Of a DNA stretch of 41,406 nt, positions 31,079-38,148 are shown piece by piece (the first letter of the stretch is position 1; every line of letters begins with the position of its first letter). Position numbers and translations under genes: made by a program. The notes under the pieces are model-generated. The model was given only the letters and a program-made list of their open reading frames with translations. It was not told the origin of the DNA and ran no database searches. The DNA is from a virus. The stretch spans positions 1-41,406 of IMG/VR virus record IMGVR_UViG_3300018077_000015. One strand, 5' to 3'.

Positions 31079-32626
31079 CTACACATAAGAAGCGAAGAAA
31101 TCCCCTACAGGGTAGCCGATCTCGTTCGGTTGTAAATCTTTCTCAGTGTCCTGCTTGTTGAAATCCCGCACGCGCTCAATGTCCAACTGGGTGCGCTCGT
31201 CAAGGGCGTCCCAGCGGCGCTGCTGAGCATCGGTCAGCACATTCTCGGTCGCTTTGGGTAGCTCCGGCCATGCCATCATGGCATAACGGGACGCATCAGG
31301 TAGTTCGTCGTTGATCTTGAATACTTTCTCATCGCGCTTCTGCCCATCGGCCGAGTAGTTGTCTGCGTAGCGATAAGACCGAAATTGTTCCACAGTTTTC
31401 GGGCAGAGGTGCGTGGCGAACCAGAGTTGCTTCGTGTAGAGCCACGACTGGACGCGCTGAATGCCCACTTGGTGCTTGTTCTCAGCCGCAATCACACCGA
31501 TTCCTTGTAGGGCGAACTCTAGTCGGAGCTGGGCCTCATTCTTCCCTGCCGCCCATTTGATATTCGCGAATCGCGAAGTGTGGAACTTCCCAGTGATATT
31601 CGTCAGATGTGACGATATAGCTGCATGACGTTCTAGATACTCGCCAATAATGACGAGTCCCTTGTGCGTGGCCACAATCAAGACTGCGCCGAAGGGATGG
31701 TCGGCCCCGGAGTCGAGCCCAATGATGACCGGGCGACTGGGGTCCATGCTGGGCCACTCGGGGATGAACGTTTTCAACTCCTCATCGTTGAGGATATATC
31801 GTCCAGGCAACAAATCGGCATAGATGGAGCCTGTGAAGTTGACATCCTCTCCCTCGTATTCGGCTGCGAAGGTGTTGTGCGGCATGGTCGCCCGTGCCTC
31901 TTCAATCTCTGCCCGCATCGCCGGATCGACTTCGAATCGCGGATTCTCAATCGTCTTGTATTTGCGCGCCCAGTACCCTGGCCTTTTCTCGATCAGTGCA
32001 GGGACCATGAACCGCTTGTAGCTCCAGTCATAACCCGCCGGAGACGTTGTGGCGAAGGCGATGCCGCGACTGATGGTCAGTGTTGGTCGCAAGACATCCC
32101 ATGCGCGCTCAGCAATGAACGCTGCCTCGTCAAGCCATGCCCAGTCAATCTTTGGGCCTCGGGCACGTTCTGGATCATCAAGTGAGCGGAACTGCACGAG
32201 ACTATCATTGATGAGTTTGAGCGTCAGGCTCCCGTCTTTCCAGCCATTGCACCAAGCCGGCGGAATGAGTCGTAACAGCGTTGGCATTGTGGCATCTTCG
32301 AGAATCTTGAATGTCGGCCCGCACACCCATCCAACGGTATTAGGGATTGTCATCTCCTCCCGAGCGGCATGAGCGCCAATGAGCGACTTCCCAGACTGCC
32401 TCCCCGCACGCAGCATAAATCTCTGAAAGATTCTAGGGGCGGTATGATTTGAAAGATGTTCGATGCCGCACTGGCAGCGGTAGATGCCTGTCCCGTCCAT
32501 TGAACCAATCTTCTTGCACGAGAGACAAAAGCGCAGACGACGGGCCGCCTGAAATGCCTGCTGATCTTTTTGGTACAGAAGGGTCTTATCGAGATCAACA
32601 CCGCAATCAGGGGGAAGATTCGCCAT
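31079..32626 (-). CDS. Terminase large subunit (TerL) with N-terminal zinc finger
   Basis: 515 aa from the ATG at 32626, which overlaps the stop of the small membrane gene (TAATG); a TTG ten codons upstream is less likely. C34LSC37...C51QC53 is a zinc-binding insertion before the motor. Walker A AGRQSGKS is at 74-81, and Walker B DWAWLDEA at 161-168 has the catalytic Glu. The nuclease domain starts near IIGLDSGADHPFG, with further acids downstream. The enzyme packages DNA by ATP hydrolysis and cuts the concatemer. Confidence 0.9.
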   Translation of the reverse strand: MANLPPDCGVDLDKTLLYQKDQQAFQAARRLRFCLSCKKIGSMDGTGIYRCQCGIEHLSNHTAPRIFQRFMLRAGRQSGKSLIGAHAAREEMTIPNTVGWVCGPTFKILEDATMPTLLRLIPPAWCNGWKDGSLTLKLINDSLVQFRSLDDPERARGPKIDWAWLDEAAFIAERAWDVLRPTLTISRGIAFATTSPAGYDWSYKRFMVPALIEKRPGYWARKYKTIENPRFEVDPAMRAEIEEARATMPHNTFAAEYEGEDVNFTGSIYADLLPGRYILNDEELKTFIPEWPSMDPSRPVIIGLDSGADHPFGAVLIVATHKGLVIIGEYLERHAAISSHLTNITGKFHTSRFANIKWAAGKNEAQLRLEFALQGIGVIAAENKHQVGIQRVQSWLYTKQLWFATHLCPKTVEQFRSYRYADNYSADGQKRDEKVFKINDELPDASRYAMMAWPELPKATENVLTDAQQRRWDALDERTQLDIERVRDFNKQDTEKDLQPNEIGYPVGDFFASYV

Positions 32627-32763
32627 TACGTATCGTCCCCGACCTTCACGATCCAATCAATCACGTAGATCACGACAAGTAGCGCTAGGACGAGGAGAAT
32701 GACTGCGCCCATGATGAACCTAGCGAGCCGCCGCGCGAAGGCCGCGTAGAGATGGGCGATCAT
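32626..32763 (-). CDS. Small single-pass membrane protein overlapping DUF6496 gene
   Basis: 45 aa: MIAHLYAAFARRLARF, one hydrophobic helix of about 20 residues (IMGAVILLVLALLVVIYVID), then WIVKVGDDT. GGGAG is 3 bases from the ATG, and the stop overlaps the terminase ATG. Its first 44 bases overlap the end of the upstream gene in another frame. The basic N terminus and single TM suggest an inner-membrane micro-protein; role unknown. Confidence 0.55.
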   Translation of the reverse strand: MIAHLYAAFARRLARFIMGAVILLVLALLVVIYVIDWIVKVGDDT

Positions 32764-32893
32764 GTACTCCCTTACGCTTCTCACTCAGCATGATAGCGAC
32801 CGCCTGTTTGCGCGAGGTCACCTTCCTGCCGGTCTTCGAGCCGGAGTGGAGTGACCCGCGCTTGAACTTGTGCAGCACTTCTTGGTAGGGCAC
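32720..32893 (-). CDS. DUF6496-like small basic protein with C-terminal PSLRGLR motif
   Basis: 57 aa from a GTG right after the TAA of the gene upstream. VLHKFKRGSLHSGSKTGRKV followed by TSRKQAVAIMLSE is the DUF6496 signature of small phage proteins. The last residues (RPSLRGLRAAAR, 46-57) carry the motif that also ends or sits inside the ejection-type proteins and the metallopeptidase, which argues that the frame is real and that it joins the same assembly. Very basic; a DNA-binding or virion-packed protein is plausible. Confidence 0.6.
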   Translation of the reverse strand: MPYQEVLHKFKRGSLHSGSKTGRKVTSRKQAVAIMLSEKRKGVHDRPSLRGLRAAAR

Positions 32894-33148
32894 TTAACAC
32901 CACATTTTCACTGGGTATGGGATTACATCGCCAGTTCCAGCGCCCCAAGTAGGCTGTGGGTAGGGCCAAGACGGCTGTGGACCCGGAGCCGGTTGTCCAC
33001 ACTCTCGGCAGCGCCCACAACCAGGACAGACATTCGACCTCTGAGTCTGTGTGGGCACGGCGCTCCCCGTGAAGCTGTCTGTACTTGTGACACTGCCCGC
33101 CGTGATATTCCCTGCCGCTCCACTCGCTGTCTGCCAACGTGTCTCCAT
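32894..33148 (-). CDS. Cys-rich small protein (CPGCGRCRECG)
   Basis: 84 aa. GSAVPTQTQRSNVCPGCGRC leads into RECG, a compact metal-binding knot, followed by a Pro/Trp-rich stretch (PSWPYPQPTWGAG) and a PYPVKMWC end. GAGGGG precedes the ATG by 6 bases, and the upstream gene stops 1 base before. No catalytic motif; probably a zinc-binding adaptor. Confidence 0.6.
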   Translation of the reverse strand: METRWQTASGAAGNITAGSVTSTDSFTGSAVPTQTQRSNVCPGCGRCRECGQPAPGPQPSWPYPQPTWGAGTGDVIPYPVKMWC

Positions 33149-33149
33149 C

Positions 33150-33377
33150 TCAATCCCCTCTCGTATCCCAATCTGTTTCTTTCAAGGCAAGTGTCAGCGT
33201 GCCGTTGTGCGAACCGTTGAGTTGAATTTCTCCCAATCGCCGCGTCCCTGCCCCCCGCTGTTCACTGCGGACTTCCATTTCCCAGTGCAGGGACTCACCA
33301 TGCCAACGCTTACTGAACCAGGAATGTGACCACTGCCGGTCCTCACCCCACGACCAGGAGCTAGTTGCTTGCGACAA
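33150..33377 (-). CDS. Trp-rich small hypothetical protein
   Basis: 75 aa if translation begins at the TTG at 33377, supported by AGGAAGG 4-5 bases upstream; the frame is open to 33455, where an ATG would give 101 aa inside the terminase gene. Six Trp in the first 34 residues (SWSWGEDRQW, WFSKRWHGESLHW), then a beta-like tail (LGEIQLNGSHNGTLTLALKE). It ends one base before the next ATG. No family is recognised. Confidence 0.45.
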   Translation of the reverse strand: MSQATSSWSWGEDRQWSHSWFSKRWHGESLHWEMEVRSEQRGAGTRRLGEIQLNGSHNGTLTLALKETDWDTRGD

Positions 33378-34002
33378 GCTGACCTTCCTGATACGCCGGG
33401 ACACCCGACTCATCAGACAGTTGCCTGACACCAGTCTGTTGCACGGTGGAGGCATGTTGCCCGGGCTGAACGACTTCGATCTTCACGCCCAGGACGAGGG
33501 ACTGTTGTGGACCTTCACCCTTCCCACTCTCGTGGACCTTGAAGAGGCCACGCCCTTTCGCCGCCGCAATGGTCATCTCCTGCTGCTGTGGCGTCAAGTC
33601 ATCGCCTGCGAGTTGCTGATCGACATTCTTCACAATCTTGTGAGACGTGACATAGGTGAGATGGTCTTCGATGTCCGGTGTGGTGAACCAGCCTTCTTTG
33701 CCAGCCAGGTAGAGATAGCGGCCGACGGCATCTGTGGAGATCCCCAACCGCTTGGCCACTTCAGGATGTGTGAGCCCCTCGGTCATCTTGAGCTGAAGAA
33801 TGCGCTCAGCCAGGACACGCCTCTTGTTCCGGTACGAGCGCCGCTGACCCCCCGACGACATGAATCCTTTTGGGTTGGCTGTGAGTGTTCGCTTCTCCTC
33901 GATCCTGCCAGAGGGAGGAATGGCGGGCTTTTCCGGGCTGACCGTCGAGACGGGCTTGGGGCCTGTTCGCTTGGTAGTCGGGTGTAGGGGAAAACGAGAC
34001 AC
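33361..34002 (-). CDS. Putative terminase small subunit (HTH)
   Basis: 213 aa from a GTG with GGAGG 6 bases upstream. Basic, disordered N terminus (about 1-55), then HTH-like LTHPEVAKRLGISTDAVGRY with RNKRRVLAERILQLKM in front. The middle has DIEDHLTYVTSHKIVKNVDQ and TPQQQEMTIAAAKGRG, helices for oligomer formation. Small terminases recognise pac/cos DNA. First gene of the packaging/structural operon. A phage regulator with the same HTH is the alternative. Confidence 0.6.
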   Translation of the reverse strand: MSRFPLHPTTKRTGPKPVSTVSPEKPAIPPSGRIEEKRTLTANPKGFMSSGGQRRSYRNKRRVLAERILQLKMTEGLTHPEVAKRLGISTDAVGRYLYLAGKEGWFTTPDIEDHLTYVTSHKIVKNVDQQLAGDDLTPQQQEMTIAAAKGRGLFKVHESGKGEGPQQSLVLGVKIEVVQPGQHASTVQQTGVRQLSDESGVPAYQEGQLVASN

Positions 34003-34032
34003 TCACAGCCTCCGCGTTCTAGGATATCACAT

Positions 34033-34078
34033 CTGGCACACATGTTGCACAGCGGCCAAGGTCGGCATAGAGATTGCA
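34033..34078 (+). promoter_or_regulatory. Tandem -24/-12-like sites C1 and C2
   Basis: TGGCACACATGTTGCA (GG 34035, GC 34047) and CGGCATAGAGATTGCA (GG 34064, GC 34076) repeat with an offset of 29 bases and correct 10-base internal spacing. They face the plus-strand genes at 34148-35680, with predicted starts about 60-95 bases before the first ATG. Best-placed promoter candidates of this class. Confidence 0.5.
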
Positions 34079-34147
34079 GGCACAGGGGCATGGCGAAACG
34101 CATCAAGCCCAAGGCGAATCTCAATGGAACGGAGTTGAGGATTTAAC

Positions 34148-34549
34148 ATGACCCCCGATGAGCACGAGGCGACGGCGCGGAGGCTGAAAGACGCGGAAAT
34201 CACTGAAGCGGTGCAGGATGAGCTGAAGTCTCTTGAGCTTGCCTCCAGTGAAGAGGGGATTGACGACGTGGCCCAGTTAACGGTATATCTGACGAGTCTC
34301 GCAAATCGTGTATGGGACGTGGCCATCCGTCATGGCATGGCGCGGGTGGAGCAAGCCGCCTTCGCGGAGGCCGAGGCGCGACGAGAGGCCAGAGAAAAGA
34401 TTCACGGGTTTGCGCGCGGGTATTTGAACCCACACGGCGTGTCAGCGTTCGCGCTCTGTGAGATCTTTGAGGCCCTCGATAGGCGACTCGCGGACACCGA
34501 GGCACAGCGAGAGAAGGAGAAAAATGCCGACGTGGATGTTCCGATCTAA
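34148..34549 (+). CDS. Helical early hypothetical protein
   Basis: 133 aa, charged and helical throughout (DEHEATARRLKDAEITEAVQ; ARVEQAAFAEAEARREAREK), no Cys cluster or TM. GAGG is 7 bases upstream of the ATG. First gene of a short plus-strand operon behind tandem sites C1/C2. No family; could be a regulator or host-takeover protein. Confidence 0.6.
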   Translation: MTPDEHEATARRLKDAEITEAVQDELKSLELASSEEGIDDVAQLTVYLTSLANRVWDVAIRHGMARVEQAAFAEAEARREAREKIHGFARGYLNPHGVSAFALCEIFEALDRRLADTEAQREKEKNADVDVPI

Positions 34550-34730
34550 GGAAAGTGAAGCTGCGCGTCAGGCGACCTTGCGCGAGCAACGCCAATCAAA
34601 AGGGAACTGTATCCGTTGCGGATTCATGCTCGACCGAACAAGTAAACAGTTATGTACCATACACCTGGTGCAAGAACGACGGTATCAGTTGACTCGCTAT
34701 CACGCTGGAAAAAGAAAGGCCACGCCATGA
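34524..34730 (+). CDS. Small zinc-finger protein
   Basis: 68 aa from the ATG at 34524 with AAGGAG 4 bases upstream (the frame is open to 34458). Basic helix (SEAARQATLREQRQSKG), then CIRCG-x9-KQLCTIH, a CxxC...CxxH zinc ligand set, and a basic end. Overlaps the upstream gene by 26 bases. Confidence 0.6.
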   Translation: MPTWMFRSKESEAARQATLREQRQSKGNCIRCGFMLDRTSKQLCTIHLVQERRYQLTRYHAGKRKATP

Positions 34731-34924
34731 CCCCCGGCGACCGCGAGGCAGTCCTGGAACGCACAGTCTTGAGCATCATTCAATCGGGCCACGATCGGTG
34801 CGGTGCTGGATTCGGTAAATATCCACTTGGTGTGCTAGATGCGGTACATGAACTCGTGAAAGTTATAGATTCGGCGCGTATTCAGGAGCGCCTCGCTGAC
34901 TTTCAGAAGCGGTTGGAGGGGTGA
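34727..34924 (+). CDS. Small helical hypothetical protein
   Basis: 65 aa, ATGA overlap with the zinc-finger gene. DREAVLERTVLSIIQSGHDR and LVKVIDSARIQERLADFQKR are amphipathic helices. One Cys only. No family is recognised; the frame is open upstream to 34652, but the coupled start is preferred. Confidence 0.5.
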   Translation: MTPGDREAVLERTVLSIIQSGHDRCGAGFGKYPLGVLDAVHELVKVIDSARIQERLADFQKRLEG

Positions 34925-35226
34925 GCCCTACTGACTATCTCATTCAATCCGCTGATGTCAGTAAATGTCCTGATGTTCTCGGGACAATAGTATGGTCCCC
35001 GCCGCCAATGAGTAAGCGTATCGTTATCATCCACGCCTGCGGTCTGTGGCAGATTGTAGGCATGAGTCCGCCGCCCTACCCGGCCTACTTCGAGTTCTCC
35101 AGTGGTGGGGGCATCACCACAAGGCCCTCCAGTCTGGTTTCCATCAAGCCGCGCTACGCCCTGTATCGGGAGATTGTCGCGCCGCCCAGTGGACGCTTCA
35201 ACGAATACCACCCTGAACAGCAATAG
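34921..35226 (+). CDS. Hypothetical protein
   Basis: 101 aa from a GTG overlapping the upstream TGA (GTGA), with GGAGG just before. DVLGTIVWSPPPMSKRIVII followed by HACGLWQIVGM looks like two beta strands, then a Pro/Ser/Gly-rich segment. No motif is recognised. Confidence 0.5.
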   Translation: MSPTDYLIQSADVSKCPDVLGTIVWSPPPMSKRIVIIHACGLWQIVGMSPPPYPAYFEFSSGGGITTRPSSLVSIKPRYALYREIVAPPSGRFNEYHPEQQ

Positions 35227-35234
35227 GAATTCAT

Positions 35235-35393
35235 GTGCCCTATTTTCCATACGTCCCCGAAGTCCCTTATCAATGTCTTGGATGTGGTCGCTGGTTTATT
35301 CGCGGTCGGGTGTACTGCTGCGTGATGCACCGTCCCGGTACATGTTGCCATGAGTATGAAACAGAAGTCCCAGCACCCCCGAAGCAGCCATGA
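35235..35393 (+). CDS. Small Zn-ribbon-like protein
   Basis: 52 aa from a GTG (AGGA 6 bases upstream). CLGCGRWF...YCCVMH...TCCHEYE has at least four Cys/His pairs, fitting a zinc-binding knot. Its stop overlaps the ATG of the next gene (ATGA). Many such micro-proteins occur in this window. Confidence 0.5.
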   Translation: MPYFPYVPEVPYQCLGCGRWFIRGRVYCCVMHRPGTCCHEYETEVPAPPKQP

Positions 35394-35680
35394 CGCTCCT
35401 CCTGGCAATCCTCGTGCTCTCTACCGGTGGCACCCCCATTCGTGGCGCCTGGGTCGAGTGCGAGGGAGACCAGTCCGCCTCCTATTACGTCGAGGGTCGG
35501 CGACAGGGCGATATGTGGGTCGAGAAGACTACTGACTCTCGCGGAGTGTTCGTGGTTGAGGTTGAGACTGGTCCCCATGCCTGCACTATCAGCAAATCAG
35601 ACTACATCGCCCAGACTATCTCCTTGCAAGATAAGGACTTAGTAGTTACCCTTGAATCCGTAGAAAAAATCGCTAACTGA
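35390..35680 (+). CDS. Small exported carboxypeptidase-regulatory-like protein
   Basis: 96 aa. A short hydrophobic leader (MTLLLAILVLSTGG) may be a signal peptide, followed by a beta-sandwich-like domain (TPIRGAWVECEGD, GVFVVEVETGPHACTISKSD) of the CarboxypepD_reg/PEGA type. The two Cys (positions near 24 and 65) could form a disulphide outside the cytoplasm. Last gene of the plus-strand operon. Confidence 0.55.
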   Translation: MTLLLAILVLSTGGTPIRGAWVECEGDQSASYYVEGRRQGDMWVEKTTDSRGVFVVEVETGPHACTISKSDYIAQTISLQDKDLVVTLESVEKIAN

Positions 35681-35695
35681 CTGCTTCACACCCAC

Positions 35696-35750
35696 CCGGC
35701 ATCAATCTTGCAGGGGGGTCCGCCCTACCCTGCCTGGTATGCCCCTTGCT
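35696..35750 (+). promoter_or_regulatory. Tandem -24/-12-like sites D1 and D2
   Basis: CGGCATCAATCTTGCA (GG 35698, GC 35710) and TGGTATGCCCCTTGC (GG 35736, GC 35748), offset 38 bases. TACCCTGCC before D2 is repeated before site F at 38756. No plus-strand gene follows; downstream are hairpins and a convergent operon. Confidence 0.4.
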
Positions 35751-35786
35751 TGCGCCTCTCTGGTGTGTTGGACTGTGCGCTGTAGG

Positions 35787-35864
35787 CGTAGTCACACTAC
35801 GACATGCCGACATGAATAGGCTCCAGCCTATCGCACACGCACAGACGAATAGGCCCTGACCTAT
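35787..35864. repeat. Array of short hairpins in convergent gap
   Basis: CGTAG/CTACG at 35787-35801; ATAGGCT/AGCCTAT at 35816-35831; ATAGG/CCTAT at 35849-35864. The last two share GAATAGGC and CCTAT, so they look like two copies of one element 33 bases apart. The gap (35681-35971) holds no gene. Confidence 0.5.
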
Positions 35865-35927
35865 GTGCGAGCTAACTAGTTGACTGTATTGGAGTTAGTG
35901 CGTAGAATGGCCGGTTGGTTGGCCGGT

Positions 35928-35959
35928 AAAGGGAGGGGGACAGATTGACCCTCCCCTTA
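35928..35959 (-). terminator. Possible terminator of the small minus-strand operon
   Basis: GGGAGGG and CCCTCCC pair around about 11 bases, just past the stop at 35972 on the minus strand, followed by TTTACC. The U-tract is short, so termination may be partial. On the plus strand it lies too far from 35680 to be its obvious terminator. Confidence 0.4.
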
Positions 35960-35971
35960 TGTGCATGCGGG

Positions 35972-36178
35972 TTAGTTGCTGGAGAGGAAGCCCTTCGACC
36001 ACAGCATCGGCTGAATGAGCAGGAACTCATCAGCAATGTCAGGCTTATGCGGCTCTTGTGAGCTGACACGAATGCAGACCTGCCAATGTGGTGGTGAACA
36101 GACATCGGGCCGCCTGATTGGCCAGGAGCGCGACTCGCGGCCACAACGCCGGCAATATGCTAGAGGTGCTTGATCCAT
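35972..36178 (-). CDS. Small Zn-ribbon protein
   Basis: 68 aa. CRRCG near the N terminus, with CSPP...VCI later, gives CxxC plus two Cys. Trp-rich (SRSWPIRRP, SPPHWQVC). Last gene of the minus-strand small-gene row; overlaps the next gene upstream by 19 bases. Function unknown. Confidence 0.55.
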   Translation of the reverse strand: MDQAPLAYCRRCGRESRSWPIRRPDVCSPPHWQVCIRVSSQEPHKPDIADEFLLIQPMLWSKGFLSSN

Positions 36179-36600
36179 CGTCGCCTCCTGCCGCGATGCC
36201 GACTCGCAGCCTTTTCGGCCATGACTTGACCAGCCGAGGCCGGCGCTCGGTTCACATAGACATGCTCTCTATCATCGAGCGCCTGTGCCCCAGGCACTAA
36301 CCAGATATCATCATCAAACCGGTGACACAGGCAATAGACCGGCCGTCGCGCATCCGGCTGTGTCAGCCAGGACAGCGGCTCCCCCGTGTCATCGCAGCTC
36401 GGCTGAAGGATGGCACGCCCATCGGCGCCCCTGTGCGCGAGATAGAATTGTGCGACGGTCATTGGCGTAACCACTTCGCCGCATGCGTGCCACAGATGCC
36501 ATGCCGAACACGCACAGCCCAGGCGTTCAAGTTGCCGTGTGAGCCAGCCATCCGCATCACACCAGGCGCGCAGATTGTCCACATCATTGCATCTCCACAT
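36160..36600 (-). CDS. Hypothetical protein with Cys/His pairs
   Basis: 146 aa. WCDADGWLTRQLERLGCACS, WHLWHACGEVV and RRPVYCLCHRFDDDIWL hold several Cys/His that could bind metal; the C terminus is very basic (RHRGRRRRWIKHL). The first ATG (36600) lies inside the upstream gene by 17 bases; the true start could be a GTG six codons later. No family is recognised. Confidence 0.5.
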   Translation of the reverse strand: MWRCNDVDNLRAWCDADGWLTRQLERLGCACSAWHLWHACGEVVTPMTVAQFYLAHRGADGRAILQPSCDDTGEPLSWLTQPDARRPVYCLCHRFDDDIWLVPGAQALDDREHVYVNRAPASAGQVMAEKAASRHRGRRRRWIKHL

Positions 36601-36805
36601 CGCCGCGTTTCACGTCGAGCAGGAATGTGTCCAGTTTTGAGGGCGAGTGTCTCAACGTCTGGACACTCTCTAATGTGATGCGGTTCATCACGCGATCAAT
36701 GGCGACAATACGCCAGGAAACGCCAGATAATCGCCTTTTTGTGTGCATGTGCCGAATGTAGACTGTGCGCCCCAGCATGTCCTCAACTTTGGACGATTTC
36801 AGCAT
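36584..36805 (-). CDS. Small basic hypothetical protein
   Basis: 73 aa from the ATG at 36805 (AAGGA 7 bases upstream; the frame is open to a TTG at 36826). Alternating strands (RTVYIRHMHTKRRL, WRIVAIDRVMNRITL) suggest an SH3/OB-like small barrel, which often binds nucleic acid or peptides. No family is recognised. Confidence 0.5.
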   Translation of the reverse strand: MLKSSKVEDMLGRTVYIRHMHTKRRLSGVSWRIVAIDRVMNRITLESVQTLRHSPSKLDTFLLDVKRGDVEMQ

Positions 36806-36815
36806 GATCGTATCC

Positions 36816-37034
36816 TTACTTGTCAAAAACGGGGTTTATGTTGCGATCTGGGCATCGTGCTCGCCACAATGTCTCCGCGGTCGGCAAGGCAATAACCGTC
36901 GTCCTCCCATGCGTCCACACGGCCTCCAAGCGGCTCTGGATCTCATGCTGCACATCCGCCTCAGTAAACGGGTAGTCTTCGTCTACCTTGCCCGTCTCGC
37001 CTTCGACGGTGACGAGGAAGTGATACTTAGGCAT
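36816..37034 (-). CDS. Small hypothetical protein
   Basis: 72 aa from the ATG at 37034, preceded by GGAGGA (8 bases); the frame is open to 37082. KYHFLVTVEGETG and TTVIALPTAETLWRARC surround an acidic helix (EDYPFTEADVQHEIQSRLEA). An alpha/beta mini-domain without a known name. Confidence 0.5.
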   Translation of the reverse strand: MPKYHFLVTVEGETGKVDEDYPFTEADVQHEIQSRLEAVWTHGRTTVIALPTAETLWRARCPDRNINPVFDK

Positions 37035-37066
37035 TGTCTTCGTCCTCCTGTTCTGGCTCGCAACTC

Positions 37067-37168
37067 TCACACACTGCCACATTGTAGCGATTCGAGGTTA
37101 AACCACTCGCCGCACTCAGCACACGGTTTCGCATTCGGTGGGAGCCCACAACGGGGGCATTCGTGCAT
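37067..37168 (-). CDS. Short zinc-ribbon peptide, possibly a fragment of a frame-disrupted gene
   Basis: 33 aa: MHECPRCGLPPNAKPCAECG plus 13 residues, two perfect CxxC pairs. The same frame is open to an ATG at 37291 inside the upstream gene. In the next frame an ATG at 37226, with GGAGG 9 bases before it, begins MAKCPACRCP and runs out after 36 codons; a third frame ends in VCESCEPEQ. One gene with one or two frame changes would give three CxxC pairs, so a frameshift (real or assembly error) is suspected. Confidence 0.4.
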   Translation of the reverse strand: MHECPRCGLPPNAKPCAECGEWFNLESLQCGSV

Positions 37169-37218
37169 CCCTTCCTCGTCGTCGAGCGCGCGAAAGTGGG
37201 CAGCGACAGGCGGGACAT

Positions 37219-37425
37219 TTAGCCATTGGAGTGATCCTCCAGCTTGGCGAGCAGTGTTCTCGCTCGCTCGGCCAGTCCACTCACAGCCCACTTGCCAATA
37301 TCGTCGTGATTGAGGCGAGCGTGTTGCTCGAATGTCTCAATGAACGCCTTCATTTCCTCAAAGTGATTGACAGCAGTCTGGACGATTCGAGCGTTCGTGG
37401 TGAATCGTATCTCTGTGGTACTCAT
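37219..37425 (-). CDS. Small helical hypothetical protein
   Basis: 68 aa, ATGA overlap with the upstream gene. TEIRFTTNARIVQTAVNHFE and GLAERARTLLAKLEDHSNG are amphipathic; no Cys. No family is recognised. Part of the tightly coupled small-gene row. Confidence 0.5.
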   Translation of the reverse strand: MSTTEIRFTTNARIVQTAVNHFEEMKAFIETFEQHARLNHDDIGKWAVSGLAERARTLLAKLEDHSNG

Positions 37426-37778
37426 ACAACCTCTTCCTCTGCTTCCTTCTCAACTTCCTCAAGTAGACTGTCCGCAATCTCGTACCAATTCACCTCTGAC
37501 AGCGCCGCATTGAGCAGATCGGCGTAGACGGAACTTTCAGCCGCCGCGAACACCAACACCGGATGCTCGTCGCTGTGACTGTGCTCATCTTGCAGATGCT
37601 CTGCGAGCTGGCACCTGGCGTTGCTCGCATGATCCATGAACTGATTCGGAGACTTGTCTCCTGTCCTGTTCCAGGCAGTCTGTGCGGCTTCCTTCCAATA
37701 CTCCTGGCTGCCCTGCTCGTTGTCTATCCATAGCTTGACCGCCCAGGTTTCGTAGTTCGTCCAGCCGTTGTATCTCAT
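37422..37778 (-). CDS. DUF7249-like protein (YNGWTNYETW)
   Basis: 118 aa. N-terminal MRYNGWTNYETWAVKLWIDN is the hallmark of a small protein family found in phages and plasmids. A helix follows (SQEYWKEAAQTAW), then a middle and C-terminal acidic segment (SLLEEVEKEAEEEVV). ATGA overlaps at both ends. The molecular role of the family is not settled. Confidence 0.65.
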   Translation of the reverse strand: MRYNGWTNYETWAVKLWIDNEQGSQEYWKEAAQTAWNRTGDKSPNQFMDHASNARCQLAEHLQDEHSHSDEHPVLVFAAAESSVYADLLNAALSEVNWYEIADSLLEEVEKEAEEEVV

Positions 37779-38008
37779 GATCGCACCTTCAGTGCAAACC
37801 GGCCGACATTATTCCCGTTACTATCGTGGATGGTCTGAAAATAGGACACATCGTCGTGGCCGCGCTCAATCCTGTCAGCGACTTTCCTCAGCAATCTCGA
37901 CAACTCTGGTTCGGGCTCGGGCGAGAACGCCTCGTTGTCTGTGTTAATGTAGAGCGTAAACCGTTTACTGGTCGCTTTCGTGATCGCGCCGTCGTAACCA
38001 CCCATCAC
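37775..38008 (-). CDS. Conserved small phage protein
   Basis: 77 aa. RFTLYINTDNEAF, a helix (ELSRLLRKVADRIERG) and DSNGNNVGRFAL form a pattern frequent in early regions of phages and in plasmids. Two adjacent ATGs exist (38008, 38005). The stop overlaps the DUF7249 start. Function unknown. Confidence 0.55.
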   Translation of the reverse strand: MMGGYDGAITKATSKRFTLYINTDNEAFSPEPEPELSRLLRKVADRIERGHDDVSYFQTIHDSNGNNVGRFALKVRS

Positions 38009-38148
38009 TTACCTCCCTTTCTGTTGAAATCCTTCTTTAGCCTGACTTTACAGACCAGACACTCATACACCGCTTGCCCCATCGCTTGCCACAGGAGCAT
38101 AAGCGTCCCCTCACATCGCGGACAGCGGATGTAGCGTCGAAGTCTCAT
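38005..38148 (-). CDS. Small Zn-ribbon protein
   Basis: 47 aa from the ATG at 38148 (overlapping the upstream stop). RYIRCPRCEGTLML...YECLVCKVRL is a CxxC-x18-CxxC zinc ribbon, then a basic tail. Likely a nucleic-acid- or protein-binding micro-protein. Confidence 0.6.
   Translation of the reverse strand: MRLRRYIRCPRCEGTLMLLWQAMGQAVYECLVCKVRLKKDFNRKGGK

Noticed and set aside
32870-33220. 116-codon plus-strand ORF in the small-gene region
   Set aside because: Antisense to the Cys-rich 84-aa gene, which has a ribosome site and tight coupling to both neighbours.
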